A stretch of DNA of 64,000 nt from Argyresthia goedartella (taxonomy: Eukaryota > Arthropoda > Insecta > Lepidoptera > Argyresthiidae): contig OX463807.1 in assembly GCA_949825045.1 (NCBI GenBank), positions 39,638,749 to 39,702,748 of the forward strand, in the 5' to 3' direction. Numbering within the stretch: position 1 is the stretch's first letter; each line of letters begins with the position of its first letter. The notes below the pieces were generated by a model that was not told where the DNA came from, did no database searches, and was given only the letters and a program-made list of their open reading frames with translations. Shown piece by piece: positions 10,456 through 20,309 of this stretch. A program made the translations under genes and the position numbers.

Positions 10456-10840
10456 AAATATAGGTAGTATGTATGTATTTATTAGTATATTTATTAAAAA
10501 ATTATATATATTTATATAGTATTTATGTTTAGCATTTACGAGTATATTATATGTTATTTATGTAAGCCCTCGTATATTTAGTTAATATTGTTTTATATTA
10601 GTTATTTAGATATAACATATATCTAACCATATGTTAGTTATTTAGATATGTACTAAATTATATTGTTGTACACATTGTCACCCCTGCTCAGCAATCGACC
10701 ATTCCCATCCTAATTTGGTTTGCTGGAAGATATCTCTTATTAGAGATAAGCTCGCCTTTGTACACTATTTTTATGTAAGTCTTGTTGCCCATATATTAGT
10801 TGTGTGCAATAAAGAAATTATTATTATTATTATTATTATC
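10456..10840 (+). other. 3' UTR and (ATT)n tail of element A copy 1
   Basis: AT-rich sequence with repeated TTAGTTATTTAGATAT blocks leads to GTGTGCAATAAAG and a clean (ATT)n run (10817-10840). Simple-repeat tails of this kind are typical of CR1/L2-type 3' ends. Copy 2 ends in an ATGAAT-type repeat instead. Confidence 0.65.
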
Positions 10841-11041
10841 AATTTACTTTATTCGACGGATAACAAGGATTGAATTTTTCAATCATCGAATAGGATTTAC
10901 CTGTCGCTTTAATCGATCATATTTTATAAAGGGTGAAGTGGGAAGGTTTTCGAACCATAGTTCAGTGAAATCAGGAATAAGGTACCCCATAATGCTTGCG
11001 TAAGGACTTTGAACTCTTTCTGATTATATAGCGTCACGATG

Positions 11042-11153
11042 TCTCTCGTATGCGCTGGCGTCCACTTACAGACAGTTTGGAACAAAATCTTTGTAATCAA
11101 TTATAATTTCATAATTTATTTATTGCACACAAATAATATACTTACAACTATAA

Positions 11154-11195
<42 letters not shown>

Positions 11196-11301
11196 TTATA
11201 TTTATAGTATTTATATATATATATATATATATATATCAATACTCACATAAAAATTGTATACAAAGGCGAGTTAACTCTACACTGTATTACACCGGTTGCG
11301 A

Positions 11302-11368
<67 letters not shown>

Positions 11369-11484
11369 CTATTTGTAGTTGTAAGTATATTATTTGTGTG
11401 CAATAAATATATTATGAAATTATAATTGATAACAAAGATTTTGTTCCAAACTGTCTGTAAGTGGACGCCAGCGCATACGAGAGA
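11042..11484. repeat. Long inverted repeat (about 115-bp arms) around (TA)n
   Basis: The left arm (11042-11157) begins TCTCTCGTATGCGCTGGCG and the right arm (11368-11484) is its inverted copy, with few differences. Between them lie two (TA)n tracts and an unrelated 70-base segment. The arms contain GTGTGCAATAAA, like a retroelement 3' end. It could be a foldback element, or two 3'-end fragments in head-to-head arrangement. Confidence 0.7.
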
Positions 11485-11535
11485 GTTGCGATCTCTATAT
11501 ATATATATATAATGATCTATATGATGATATATATA

Positions 11536-11582
<47 letters not shown>

Positions 11583-11610
11583 ATATATATACATATATAT
11601 ATATATATAA
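11157..11610. repeat. (TA)n microsatellite tracts
   Basis: Several long TA runs occur (about 11157-11230, 11306-11367 and 11497-11610). The phrase GTTGCGATCTCTATATATA precedes two of them (near 11297 and 11486), showing duplication of the repeat edge. Open frames here (Ile-Tyr repeats) are low-complexity artefacts. Confidence 0.85.
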
Positions 11611-12173
11611 GTATATATAAAAGTTTGTCAGTCACTCAAAGTCATATAATGAAATGCATCAGTTTCTGTCTGCATTCGGCATCGACATTGTGAAATATCT
11701 TTGCTGTAGGATCACGCCAATTATAGCCATTCCTACCATTTGTAAGTGATCCTTGCTATAAAAAGATACGAGTATGTTATTATGAGAATCCATTATACCT
11801 AATACATGCATACCTGTTTCAAACTTTTTGTGCTGTTTAATTCGAATGGTAGTTATTGTAACTCAGTAGACAAATCTTTTGGCATCAGTTTTTTTTAACC
11901 TCTGGAATTATTAGCTTAGCCAAAACGCGCCCCTTCAAATATATGAAAATTGAATAGTTTTCAGGTAGGAAGGTAATAAAAAGAAACAAAAATCAAAAAA
12001 AAAACTTTCTACCCATTCAAAATTTGATTGTCCATAACTCATGTTTTTTAATTACTGGCTGTTGTGATTCTACATCATCGTCTTCATTTTAAAAAAAACT
12101 TCTTCGTGGTTGTCTTAAATCAATATTCAATCCATCCATTGGTTATGCTCTGCTGATGTTAGATGAATGCTGT
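11611..12173. other. AT-rich region without recognised genes
   Basis: No domain-bearing frame on either strand; several homopolymer A and T runs. Nothing further seen. Confidence 0.5.
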
Positions 12174-12290
12174 TTGTGTGTGTGACGTCGCTGTATATGG
12201 TAACCACGACACGGGGTATCCGAGTGTGGGGCCAGAAGCAATGTATCTTCTTGGATATAAATGTTTAGGTTGTGTTAAATTTAATGAAAT
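12174..12290 (+). repeat. Dispersed repeat, copy 1 (SINE-like tail)
   Basis: The stretch with GTGTGACGTCGCTG, CACGACACGGGGTATCC and CCAGAAGCAATGTAT matches 14474-14580 in order and spacing with scattered substitutions. The tRNA-like head seen beside the other copy is absent here. Confidence 0.55.
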
Positions 12291-13179
12291 AAAAGAAAGC
12301 CAGGTGTGTCACTGGCGGCGAAGTAAGACAGCTGTCAACTTTCAACCCTTTGGTGACACTCTGTACCATTATGGGCTTGTAACATTATGGGCTTGTATGT
12401 TACCTATCCAATTTTATCAATAATTGAAGCATGCGTTCTTGAGATTCCTTGCGGTTGTGTATGCCGTAATAATAAAATGGCACTTTTCTACCGACGCTTG
12501 CCGGTCGGATTCCTCATGTTTTATAATGTTTTTATAGCACAAGAACACTCAGAAGATTGGCTATAAACTATCTACCTCAAGTCTCATTGTGTAGTGCAAT
12601 CATTTATAAACGTCGATTTCTTCTTACATCGTTATTTCTAATGTCTATTGAAGGCCGTGAAACTACTATATGACTGAAGGATAGTGCTATTTTAAAACCA
12701 TATAGCACATTTGTTTCTTCTACCTATTTAGTGCCAAAAATGTACATCTAGGACTAATTTAACGCTTTAGGCTCCTTCTAGTCTTCGGTATTTATTTCAG
12801 CAATAGCATAAGTGTATAGGAAGAATTAAATTGAAATGTTCAGAAAAGACTAGGTCTGGTGTGTAGTCTTAATATCCTTTCTATAAAAGTTGTGCTGGCA
12901 TAGGTAAGTTACTCAATGCCTTGGGCACAATACAAACACGTATCCCTTCCGGCGCTTAACCTCAATATATTTGGTAGGGCCCAGTAACCTGATAACCGGG
13001 CCGTGTCGAGCTTTATGACATGTTACGTTAAGGAAAGGAGTAGCAAGTATGATTTGATTCATGCGATGTAAAACTTGGAATCAAACTAGATCGTCCCCAT
13101 TTCTCTGAGGCGTTTTGGCAGAAGCAGACACTGGCGATACGTGCATTTAGCCAGTAATTAAATACTCCTTTTTGGCTTC
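12291..13179. other. Intergenic stretch, no gene seen
   Basis: Mixed-composition sequence without a supported coding frame, RNA gene or clear repeat. Confidence 0.45.
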
Positions 13180-13740
13180 AGCATCATCATCATCATCTTC
13201 ATCATCAATCAGCCCACATTCACCCACTGCTGGCCTCTTCTTTACCACGCCATCTACTCCGGTCCTGCGCATCCCACCTCCATTACCTAGCCGCTATGGC
13301 GATGATGTCGTCCATCTGGCTGGTGGTCTGCCGACTGGTCGTCGTGCGCTTCTGGGTAGCCACCCTGTAACCGCTTTGGTCCACCTTCCGTCATCTGTCC
13401 TTGCGAATTGTCCTGCCCACCCCCACTTCAGTCTTGTGATTCGCTTGTTGACATCGACGATCTTAGTGCGACGTCTTATTTCTGTATCGCGAAAACGATC
13501 CCAAAGTCTAGATCCCTAGCATGGAACGCTCCATGGCCCTTTGTGCGACTTTGATTTGGTGCAAATTCGCCTTTGTTAGCGTCCATATTTCGGCACCATA
13601 TGTAAGTGTGGGCAGTACACATTGGTTGTAAACCCTGGTCTTCAGGTTCTGCGGGATCTTGGCCTTGAAGACGTCCGTCACGCTTCCTCCGTCAATGGCA
13701 CTCCATTCTTGGTGATGATTATAGTTCTACCTCGTTTCTA
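13180..13740 (-). pseudogene. RTE-type non-LTR 3' end, antisense fragment
   Basis: Read on the minus strand the segment carries the C-terminal tail of an RTE-like ORF2. It has WTKAVTGWLPRSARRPVGRP followed by ARWTDDIIAIAG, WMRRTG-like sequence and GECGLIDD, and ends in a (TGATGA)n-type simple repeat (13182-13200). Upstream on that strand are RRRTKIVDVNKRITRLKWGW and LVYNQCVLPT-like remnants. Frames shift several times. The acidic end and trinucleotide tail are characteristic of lepidopteran RTE elements. It is 5'-truncated and inactive. Confidence 0.65.
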
Positions 13741-13940
13741 TTTTACTTTTTACAAAATTCCAAAAAGACTTGGGATTATCGGTGAGTTGCGTCTAAACTT
13801 TGGATAAGTATTCATTGTAGAGGGTCTCTATCTTATATTTAACACGCGATCTACGTATTGCGAACACTTCGTAATCACATCGAGATTTACTGCTTTTATA
13901 TGTTTTATCTACACACGTATCATAAACTCTCTTTACTGCG
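13741..13940 (-). pseudogene. Non-LTR ORF2 linker fragment, antisense
   Basis: The minus strand reads KRVYDTCVDKTYKSSKSRC, then RSRVKYKIETLYNEYLSK and a PKSFWNFVKS-like stretch. This is typical of the region between endonuclease and reverse transcriptase in non-LTR ORF2 proteins. A short related piece on the plus strand at 14186-14215 (KRVYNMCVDK) makes an imperfect inverted pair with it. The fragment is too short for clade assignment. Confidence 0.5.
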
Positions 13941-14319
13941 TATAAAAACCGCACGTTACGATCAGCATAATATTAAACTACTTGGTAAAAACTCATCATA
14001 ATGTGTAATTTTTATACATATTATGACATTCAAATTTCGAACGCAGACGCCCGCTTGCGTGCCGCCCCTAGTTTGTCTGTGAAGTTGGTACTACCACAGT
14101 TAATATAATAATTTACGTACTACAGAACAAGCTGAACAACTGCAGAGCCACAATGTCGGTCAAACATGCGGTTCCTGAACACATCAAAGAGAGTTTATAA
14201 TATGTGTGTAGATAAACTAGTGTATGTAACTGTACAAAATTATTGGTACATGTTCAGCATTGGATTAGAACCCGTAGCTCCGGCTTGCATTTTGAAAGTC
14301 ATTTTTTGTAAGTTTTTGA

Positions 14320-14580
14320 TGACCTCTGCGGCACTGCGGTTGTGGCTCCGCAGAGGCATCCAAAAGGTCCTGGGTTCGATCGCCGGCTGGGGATAAAGAA
14401 AATCCCCAGCTCTTGAAGGTTTATATAATGCCTTGGTTTGCTGAAAAAATCTCTTTTTTGAGATAGCACGCCTTTGTGTGATGTCGCTTTTTCTGGTTCC
14501 CACGACACAGGATATCCTTGTGGGTACAGAAGCAATGTATGTGCCTTTATATAAATGTTTATGTTTGTTTATGGTTATGT
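14320..14580 (+). repeat. Candidate tRNA-derived SINE
   Basis: A box-A-like TGGCTCCGCAGAGG (about 14342) lies about 30 bases before a box-B-like GGGTTCGATCGCC (about 14373), the layout of an internal RNA polymerase III promoter. The following body (14474-14580) matches another place in the window (12174-12290). The predicted T-arm pairs poorly, so this is not a functional tRNA gene. Boundaries and tail are unclear. Confidence 0.45.
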
Positions 14581-15105
14581 CTTAGCTTCAGGACGGAAGT
14601 TGGAGTTCTTTGCTGGTTTCTTCAGTTTTTACTCTTCGTACTTATATAGTTCGGCTAACCTGACATTCAGCACGTAGTCACATTTCTCAGTTCTGACAAA
14701 GGATCCCAGCATCAAAATGCGTGAACTGCATACTAACTGCTTTAGTCACCAACGCTACAGTTAAGCTACCTCATGTTCCGGTCCTATTTCGAGTGTTTTA
14801 TGGACTAAAGTCGTACCGGATTAGTGTAGTGTACCTTGAACTCGAATGTAAGCCCAAGTTGGTGGAATGGAATGTTGTAAAAGGTGTCGCGGATGTCATT
14901 AGGACAGATTTGGGGTAGTTAGTTGGTTGTAGTAGGTAGGTACTACTTGTAACAGGGAAGAAATCGATGATTGTTGCTTACTCTATGGCACATAGAGCTG
15001 CTTAAACTGCTTAAATGCTTAGTGTGTTGAGCAAGAATATTTGTTTCTTAGACTAGGATTTTTTCTATGTATTTACGTAAATATTTATCTCTATGAAATA
15101 TATCG
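14581..15105. other. Intergenic stretch, no gene seen
   Basis: No convincing coding frame or repeat. Confidence 0.45.
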
Positions 15106-15290
15106 TAAATTTATCCAAATATTATTCAGAACTATACCAACGTAGATTGGTTATTTCAAAGAGCAATTTTGGCCTCTAAAAATAATATTGTTGACGATAT
15201 CAATTTTAATATTCTAAAGAAAATACCTGGTGATGAGAAAATATATAAATCGATCGACACGATGGTATCCATTGAATATAAAAACCTTGT
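15106..15290 (+). pseudogene. Helitron helicase (Pif1-like) C-terminal fragment
   Basis: One frame, about 15109-15285, reads IYPNIIQNYTNVDWL, then QRAILASKNNIVDDIN and ILKKIPGDEKIYKSIDTM. This closely resembles the late part of the helicase domain of Helitron Rep-helicase proteins, where WL-x-RAIL-x-KN and IPG-(x)4-Y-x-SID are conserved. The frame stops soon after, and the Rep nuclease and helicase Walker motifs are absent. It is a relic or cargo of a Helitron. Confidence 0.75.
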
Positions 15291-15319
15291 TTTTGTATTC
15301 TAATAAGTAATAATTTTAG

Positions 15320-16019
15320 TAAGCGTTTTAGAAAACTCCACCTCTAAAGGGGTTAACAAGGGGTGCTAGTTTTGTATGGGGAACACTTTATTTTGAGCTA
15401 GAGACATGAAACTTTGTAAAAATATTACTTATTAGTAGAATACAAAACAGAAATTTTAGCGTTTTAGAAAACTCTACTCCTAATGGCGTTAAAAAAAGGT
15501 TTGTATGCCGAACACATTTTTTTTAACTAGACTTGGAACTTTGTAAAAATATCACTTATTAGAATACGAAAAAGAACTTTCAGCGATTTAGAAAACTCCA
15601 CTCCTAAGGGGGTTAACAACAAACATTGCACTCAGGTTTGTATAGGAAACACTTTTTTCGAGCTAAAACTTTGTAGAAAGATTACTTATTGAAATACAAA
15701 AAGTACTTTCAGCGATTTGTAACTTCGATGTTATTAAAAGGCTACAAAACTAATTTAAATTTTTTTAAATTCATCCCCTAAGTGTGTTAAAAGGGGGTTT
15801 GAAGTTTTTGTAAAGAGCAATGCATTTTTAAAGTAGGTATGAGATTTTTTACTTCGGTTTTAGACTGTTTGTTTAAAAACTAGAAAAACTATTTCAACGT
15901 TTTTCAAAATATATCGCCTGAGAGGGTTAAAAGAGGGTTAAAAGTTTTTATGGACAGCAATCATTTTTTTTAGATGATAAAAAGGTCTAAGTGGACGAAG
16001 TTGCGGGCAACAGCTAGTT
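15320..16019 (+). repeat. Degenerate minisatellite ending in a Helitron-like terminus
   Basis: About five diverged units of roughly 124-136 bases (the last step is longer) each carry TTTTAGAAAACTCCA, a GGGGTTAA-type core, TTTGTATGGGGAACAC and AACTTTGTAAAAATATTACT. Unit starts fall near 15325, 15461, 15585, 15714 and 15899. The array ends at GCGGGCAACAGCTAGT (16004-16019), which looks like a Helitron 3' hairpin plus CTAG end. The Helitron helicase fragment immediately upstream supports this reading. Confidence 0.6.
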
Positions 16020-16059
16020 ACTAATAAACAAAACAAACTAAATTAAGCGCATTAAGCCT

Positions 16060-17330
16060 GAGGAGATCTCAACGGACTGGTGTAATCTCTCCGCGGGTGT
16101 TCCGCAGGATGGTATCCTTTCTCGTCTTCTCTTCTCAGTATTCATTGACTCCATCTCTGACGTTCTTACTTCTTCTTATCATCTCTACGCAGATGACCTC
16201 CAAATATTTCGGCACTTCTCTCTTAGTGATTTAAATCTGACCGTAGAGGCGTTGAATGCTGACCTCGATAACATCAGTAAATGGGCAATTTCATATGGAC
16301 TGCTTGTCAACCCGGCAAAATCTCAAGCCATTATTATGGGTACACGGCACTCAATTAACACAATACAAAATATGCCCGTCGATCCTGTGTTGTATGAGGG
16401 TACGATAATCACTTACAGCGAGAAAGCTAAGAATCTTGGGGTTATATTTGATAACTTGCTGTCCTGGTCGCCCCATGTTTGTGAGGTCAGCAGACGAGTC
16501 TTTGCGTCATTTTACTCCCTCCGGAGATTGCAGTACTTCCTGCCGCGGCAGACTAAAATCACCCTTGCTCAGTCCCTTCTACCTTTAATAGACTACGCGG
16601 ATGCTTGTTGGGTCAGTGCGAACGAAGATCAACTGAATAAACTCGAGCGACTTCAAAACCTTGGGATTCGGTTTGTCTACGGGCTGCGCAAGTATAACCA
16701 TGTCTCCCAGTATCGCAAGGAGCTGGGATGGCTTTCGATCCGTCTTTGCCGTGATGTGCACATTCTCTCTTATCTATTCAATATTTTGCGAAATCCCCGC
16801 TACACCACATATCTTTGAGAACGTTTTGAGTTTCTTTTCCCCAGGGATAGTAACCGGAGATCGCACACGGTACCTATCCTATCAACTTCTCGGCATAACA
16901 CTGCCGCTTACAAACACTCTTTAGGTTAAGGGCAATCCGGCTGTGGAACGCACTTCCCTGCACTATTAGGGATAGTCCCTCAATTTTCACTTTTAAGAAA
17001 AGATTGAAAGCGTATTTCCTTTCTCTTCCATAATCCGTATCATATTTATGTAAGTATATGTATGATATTTTGTAGTTTTTATATGTGCATGTTATCTAGT
17101 GTATTTTATATAGTTGAGATATATATATATAAGTAATTTTCGTACGTATGTATACAGTTTTATTGCGCACTAGGACTGTCCTGTTTCATAAACACTCCTG
17201 TCTTGCCTAGGTTTGCTGGAAGAAATCTCTTTTTAGAGATAAGCTCGCCTTTGCCTATATAATTTATTGTTACTCTTTGTTTATCTATGTTTTCTCTGCA
17301 ATAAAGAATATGAATATTAATATGAATATG
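16060..17330 (+). mobile_element. Non-LTR retrotransposon A, copy 2 (5'-truncated)
   Basis: This begins inside the reverse transcriptase, just before the VPQG motif, and runs through the C-terminal domain, 3' UTR and CTCTGCAATAAAG to an ATGAAT-rich tail (17305-17330). It matches the last third of copy 1 with many substitutions. The abrupt 5' start is the normal outcome of incomplete target-primed reverse transcription. Confidence 0.85.
16078..16818 (+). pseudogene. Reverse transcriptase C-terminal half, element A copy 2
   Basis: The frame contains AGVPQDGILSRLLFS (Gly-to-Asp and Pro-to-Arg changes in a normally strict motif), YHLYADDLQIF with the active-site pair intact, LLVNPAKSQAIIM, KNLGVIFDNLLSW and LERLQNLGIRFVYGL. 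It stops at 16816-16818. The remaining tail (RLWNAL-type motif) is recognisable in other frames to about 17030. It is a dead copy. Confidence 0.8.
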
Positions 17331-17639
17331 AAAAATAAATTTCATCGTAAGTTGAGTTTTGCTAGCACGCAATACAGAGTGGCAAAAATAATAATTACAA
17401 TGCTTACGATGGTGACATTTACAGATTATCATTATAAACATCAAACAGTGTCATATAGTTATCTACTAGAGAAAAGCAGGGTACACAGTCTTGATACTTA
17501 GCAACGGGCAATGGTTAAACTGGGCTGGAGTGCCCATAATATAATTTAAGGAGTACACTGCGTTTCAAACACATGTAAATAAGAGATTTTCGATTTGGTT
17601 GTATAACTTTACTAACCAGGCAAGGAAGGTCTACAGAAG
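17331..17639. other. AT-rich spacer, no gene seen
   Basis: Nothing recognisable apart from AT-rich sequence following the element A tail. Confidence 0.4.
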
Positions 17640-18210
17640 ATGCTGTCCAAGCACTCACATTCTCAATAACTGGACATGTGGACAAAGGCTACAAGTGTAT
17701 GGATCAGCGTGTAAGAGTTGATCACCATTCAAGCCAGAGCTCTAGTATTTCATATGGCGTCCCTCAAGGCAATGCGCTATGGCTCACATTGTTCTCGATA
17801 TATATTAATAATAATAATAATAAAAATAAAGGTCTTTATTCCGGCCGGAGCCATATACAAAATTACAAATTTACAAAGTTACAAATTAATACAATTAAAA
17901 ATAAAACATAATGATATTATAATACATTTCTTATTTGGAATACGTCAGGTGTACTCGCGTCCACGTCTCCTGTATAGGAGATATAGATATATATTAATGA
18001 CTTGACCGATATGATTAGATTATCAATGATCGTAATTTGTTTTCATTCGCGGGTGATACGGTTATTGTGTTTAACGGAAAAACTTGGAAAAATATTTATT
18101 ATACCGCTGAAACTGGACTGAGAAAAGTAACTAAATGGCTTAAATCTAATCTTCTAACACCTAATACTACAAAAATAATTATATCTGCTTTATCAAAAAT
18201 ATAAGTACCC
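17640..18210 (+). pseudogene. Non-LTR reverse transcriptase relic split by an insertion
   Basis: Before the insertion the sequence reads STEDAVQALTF-like sequence, DHHSSQSSSISYGVPQG and a LFSIYIN strand. After it come NDLTDM, FAGDTVIVF-like sequence (altered FADD motif) and KVTKWLKSNLLTPNTTKII. These are consecutive reverse transcriptase motifs, so the 17810-17985 block is a later insertion. Stops and shifts are numerous and the first catalytic Asp region is not recognisable. Confidence 0.65.
17810..17985 (-). mobile_element. Short non-LTR 3'-end insertion with 13-bp target duplication
   Basis: The 176-base block is flanked by perfect copies of GATATATATTAAT (17797-17809 and 17986-17998). 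On the minus strand it ends GGCTCCGGCCGGAATAAAG, then a T-rich stretch and (ATT)n. That is a severely 5'-truncated non-LTR retroelement with its tail. The duplication length fits target-primed reverse transcription. Confidence 0.85.
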
Positions 18211-19035
18211 AATGGTCCAACAATTTCATTAAAATTTACTCATGTAGCCCAAACTAAATTCATTGAAGTAGAGAGAGCCCAAAAATGTCTTATCAAGATT
18301 ATGTATTTTAAGCCGTAAACATTCCCAACCAGCGAAATTTATAACACTTCCGAACAACTTTCCATGAGATAATTATTTATTTTACAATCAACACTTAAAG
18401 TACAGAAATGTTTGACATACGATCCACTATTAATAACAGGAAGGTGAAAACACAATGTAGCTTCGGTTCGTACCTGTAAATCTCAATTAGCAATGCACCA
18501 ATATTGTAATAATTCTGCTCGTCTGTAAAACAAAATAAATAAAAATATGAATATTTTAATCTACAACACTATAAATGTAAGAACGTTGTGACGAATTGGC
18601 TAAAAACCTTTAATATGAAGAGATCGAAAGCTCTACTCTGCAGCACAACCTAAACAGAAAACTGAAACTTGTATTCAAATTCTTAAATGTATCACGCACG
18701 CACACAAACAGACATATAAACTTTTTTTAAATATTTCTATTTCTTTTTGTCAACGATTTCAAATACAAAAGATTATAAATAATGTAAAGTCAAATAGTGT
18801 TGACTAGCTAAATTTAAGCCTAACAAAGTTTTGTTATTTTTGTTAATATAGCAATGATATGGAAGAGCGGGATTTCCTGTCACAGGTGTATGTATACATA
18901 CTACACTCTACTCTCTTCTGTTTTTCTATGTCAACTTTTCATTCAGTTAAAAAAACACTACACCAGGGCCCTTACCACAAAACTTACAATTGCAATTTAC
19001 AAATTACACATTACACATTTGTCGGTTTTACTATG
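18211..19035. other. AT-rich region, no gene seen
   Basis: Only short open frames without recognisable domains were found. Confidence 0.45.
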
Positions 19036-19040
19036 GCATC

Positions 19041-19626
19041 TGTTTAATATTTATGCGTCGGAAACGCACCGGTTTTTTGTCGCGCGAATCGATCGCGAGT
19101 AATCGAGACATCACTAGCGAAAACGGACCGCAGATGTCACTCGTACCGGAACGAGATGTAAAATTGGAGGTTATTTTTACTCTTGGTCTTGTCTCATCGG
19201 GAGAATAACATGGCGGCTCGGGCCCCGTGGCATTGATAGTATTTCGGTGTACCAATTATCATACAGGCATCGGGCCTGGTCGGAGTGTAAATCTACCTCA
19301 TAACGTCGGGCTATTGTGCGTAATTAGATTCGCGTCAGCGGTCAAGTGATTTGTGTTGTGAAGCACATAGCCGTATCGGCGGCGACTCCACGTGCCGCCA
19401 GCAGCGCGCCGGCGACGGCGTCGGACAGCGACGGCAAGGGTTCGATCCCATCCCCCATTCCAAAACTGTCTCCTCTCCCGCATTCCCCTGTCTCGAATCG
19501 AGCCTTCAATGTATCCTGTTTGCGGTGACAAGGTAATAACAATTTCATCATTCTTTTCTCTCACGAGCGGCCAAAGGCACACCCCTTAGGATTCCACGCC
19601 GTTCGGTAGGCGTGGGAAATTAATCA
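19041..19626 (+). repeat. 5' LTR of BEL-2
   Basis: This runs from TGTTTAATATTTATGCG to GGGAAATTAATCA. It contains a GC-rich central part (19380-19440) that generates chance open frames on both strands. A third partial relative lies inverted at 39683-39759. Confidence 0.92.
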
Positions 19627-19629
19627 TTT

Positions 19630-19646
19630 TGGTAGCAGAAGTGCGG
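19630..19646 (+). other. Primer-binding site of BEL-2
   Basis: TGGTAGCAGAAGTGCGG follows the LTR after a short TTT spacer. TGGTAGC is a common BEL-type primer site; the priming tRNA was not identified. Confidence 0.75.
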
Positions 19647-20309
19647 TTTCCTAGTGGGAAATCATCGATTCACGGTAGGGTTGCCTTTGTCACATTGTAG
19701 TTGGGAGAAAAGAATATCCCAGATTGGCTCAAGTCGGCAATGAGTCTGTGGTCGGTATACCACGATTAAAGTTCATTTTCGGTAAGTGAAAGTATAAGTG
19801 CCAATTTAGTTAACAGTTGTTATAAATTGTAGTCGGAAACTACTGTTTGTGCGCATAAAGGATTGAACAGTCATTCTGCGAAGCCTAGATTGTGTTACTT
19901 GCGATAGAACGTCGGGTTCTATAGTCCTACAGTGTTATTTCGGTTTACACAGCAGGGTCGGGCTATTTAAGGGGTATTAAGCTGATTTTGCTGACCTCAA
20001 AGGAAGTGTGGTTCCTATCGGAGGGGCCACTGCTAGATTTTTTTTTTTTTTTATAATAACCTTTTGTGTGTTATTTGTAATGTACCACATGGTGGCATTC
20101 TCTAATTGATTTATAGTGTATATTATAAGGTGTATGTCCACAGGGCGACCATATTAAATATTGTTTATGATTTAATTGTTTAGTGGTTGCCTTGGGTTTT
20201 ACAACTTAGTTTTAATTTCTGTGCCCAGCGCTGACGGGAAAGTGCTGGTATCTGGCTGTGCTTAGTTCGGCAGTGAAGCATAGGACCAGGAACAATTAAA
20301 TCGGTAACC
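19647..20309 (+). other. 5' leader of BEL-2
   Basis: An untranslated leader of about 660 bases with a T homopolymer at 20039-20052. No coding frame of note. Confidence 0.6.

Larger units (their letters stand above)
6500..10840 (+). mobile_element. Non-LTR retrotransposon A, copy 1 (5'-truncated, decayed)
   Basis: This plus-strand element contains the end of an ORF1, a spacer, and an ORF2 with endonuclease and reverse transcriptase. It closes with CAATAAAG followed by (ATT)n at 10817-10840. The start abuts an (AAAT)n run at 6474-6496, so the front of ORF1 is missing. The endonuclease half carries one stop and several frameshifts while the reverse transcriptase half is open. Sequence style suggests the CR1/L2/Daphne side of the jockey superfamily; clade placement is tentative. 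A second copy lies at 16060-17330. Confidence 0.85.

Noticed and set aside
11039..11425. 128-codon open frame of Ile-Tyr repeats
   Set aside because: It is a translation of the (TA)n microsatellite.
13172..13519. Plus-strand frame starting with a serine run
   Set aside because: It is antisense to an RTE tail; the serine run is the trinucleotide tail.
14342..14400. Functional tRNA gene
   Set aside because: Box A and B resemblance only; acceptor and T stems do not pair properly.
19346..19589. Overlapping short frames repeated at 31257-31548
   Set aside because: They fall within the GC-rich part of the BEL-2 LTRs and are duplicated only because the LTRs are.
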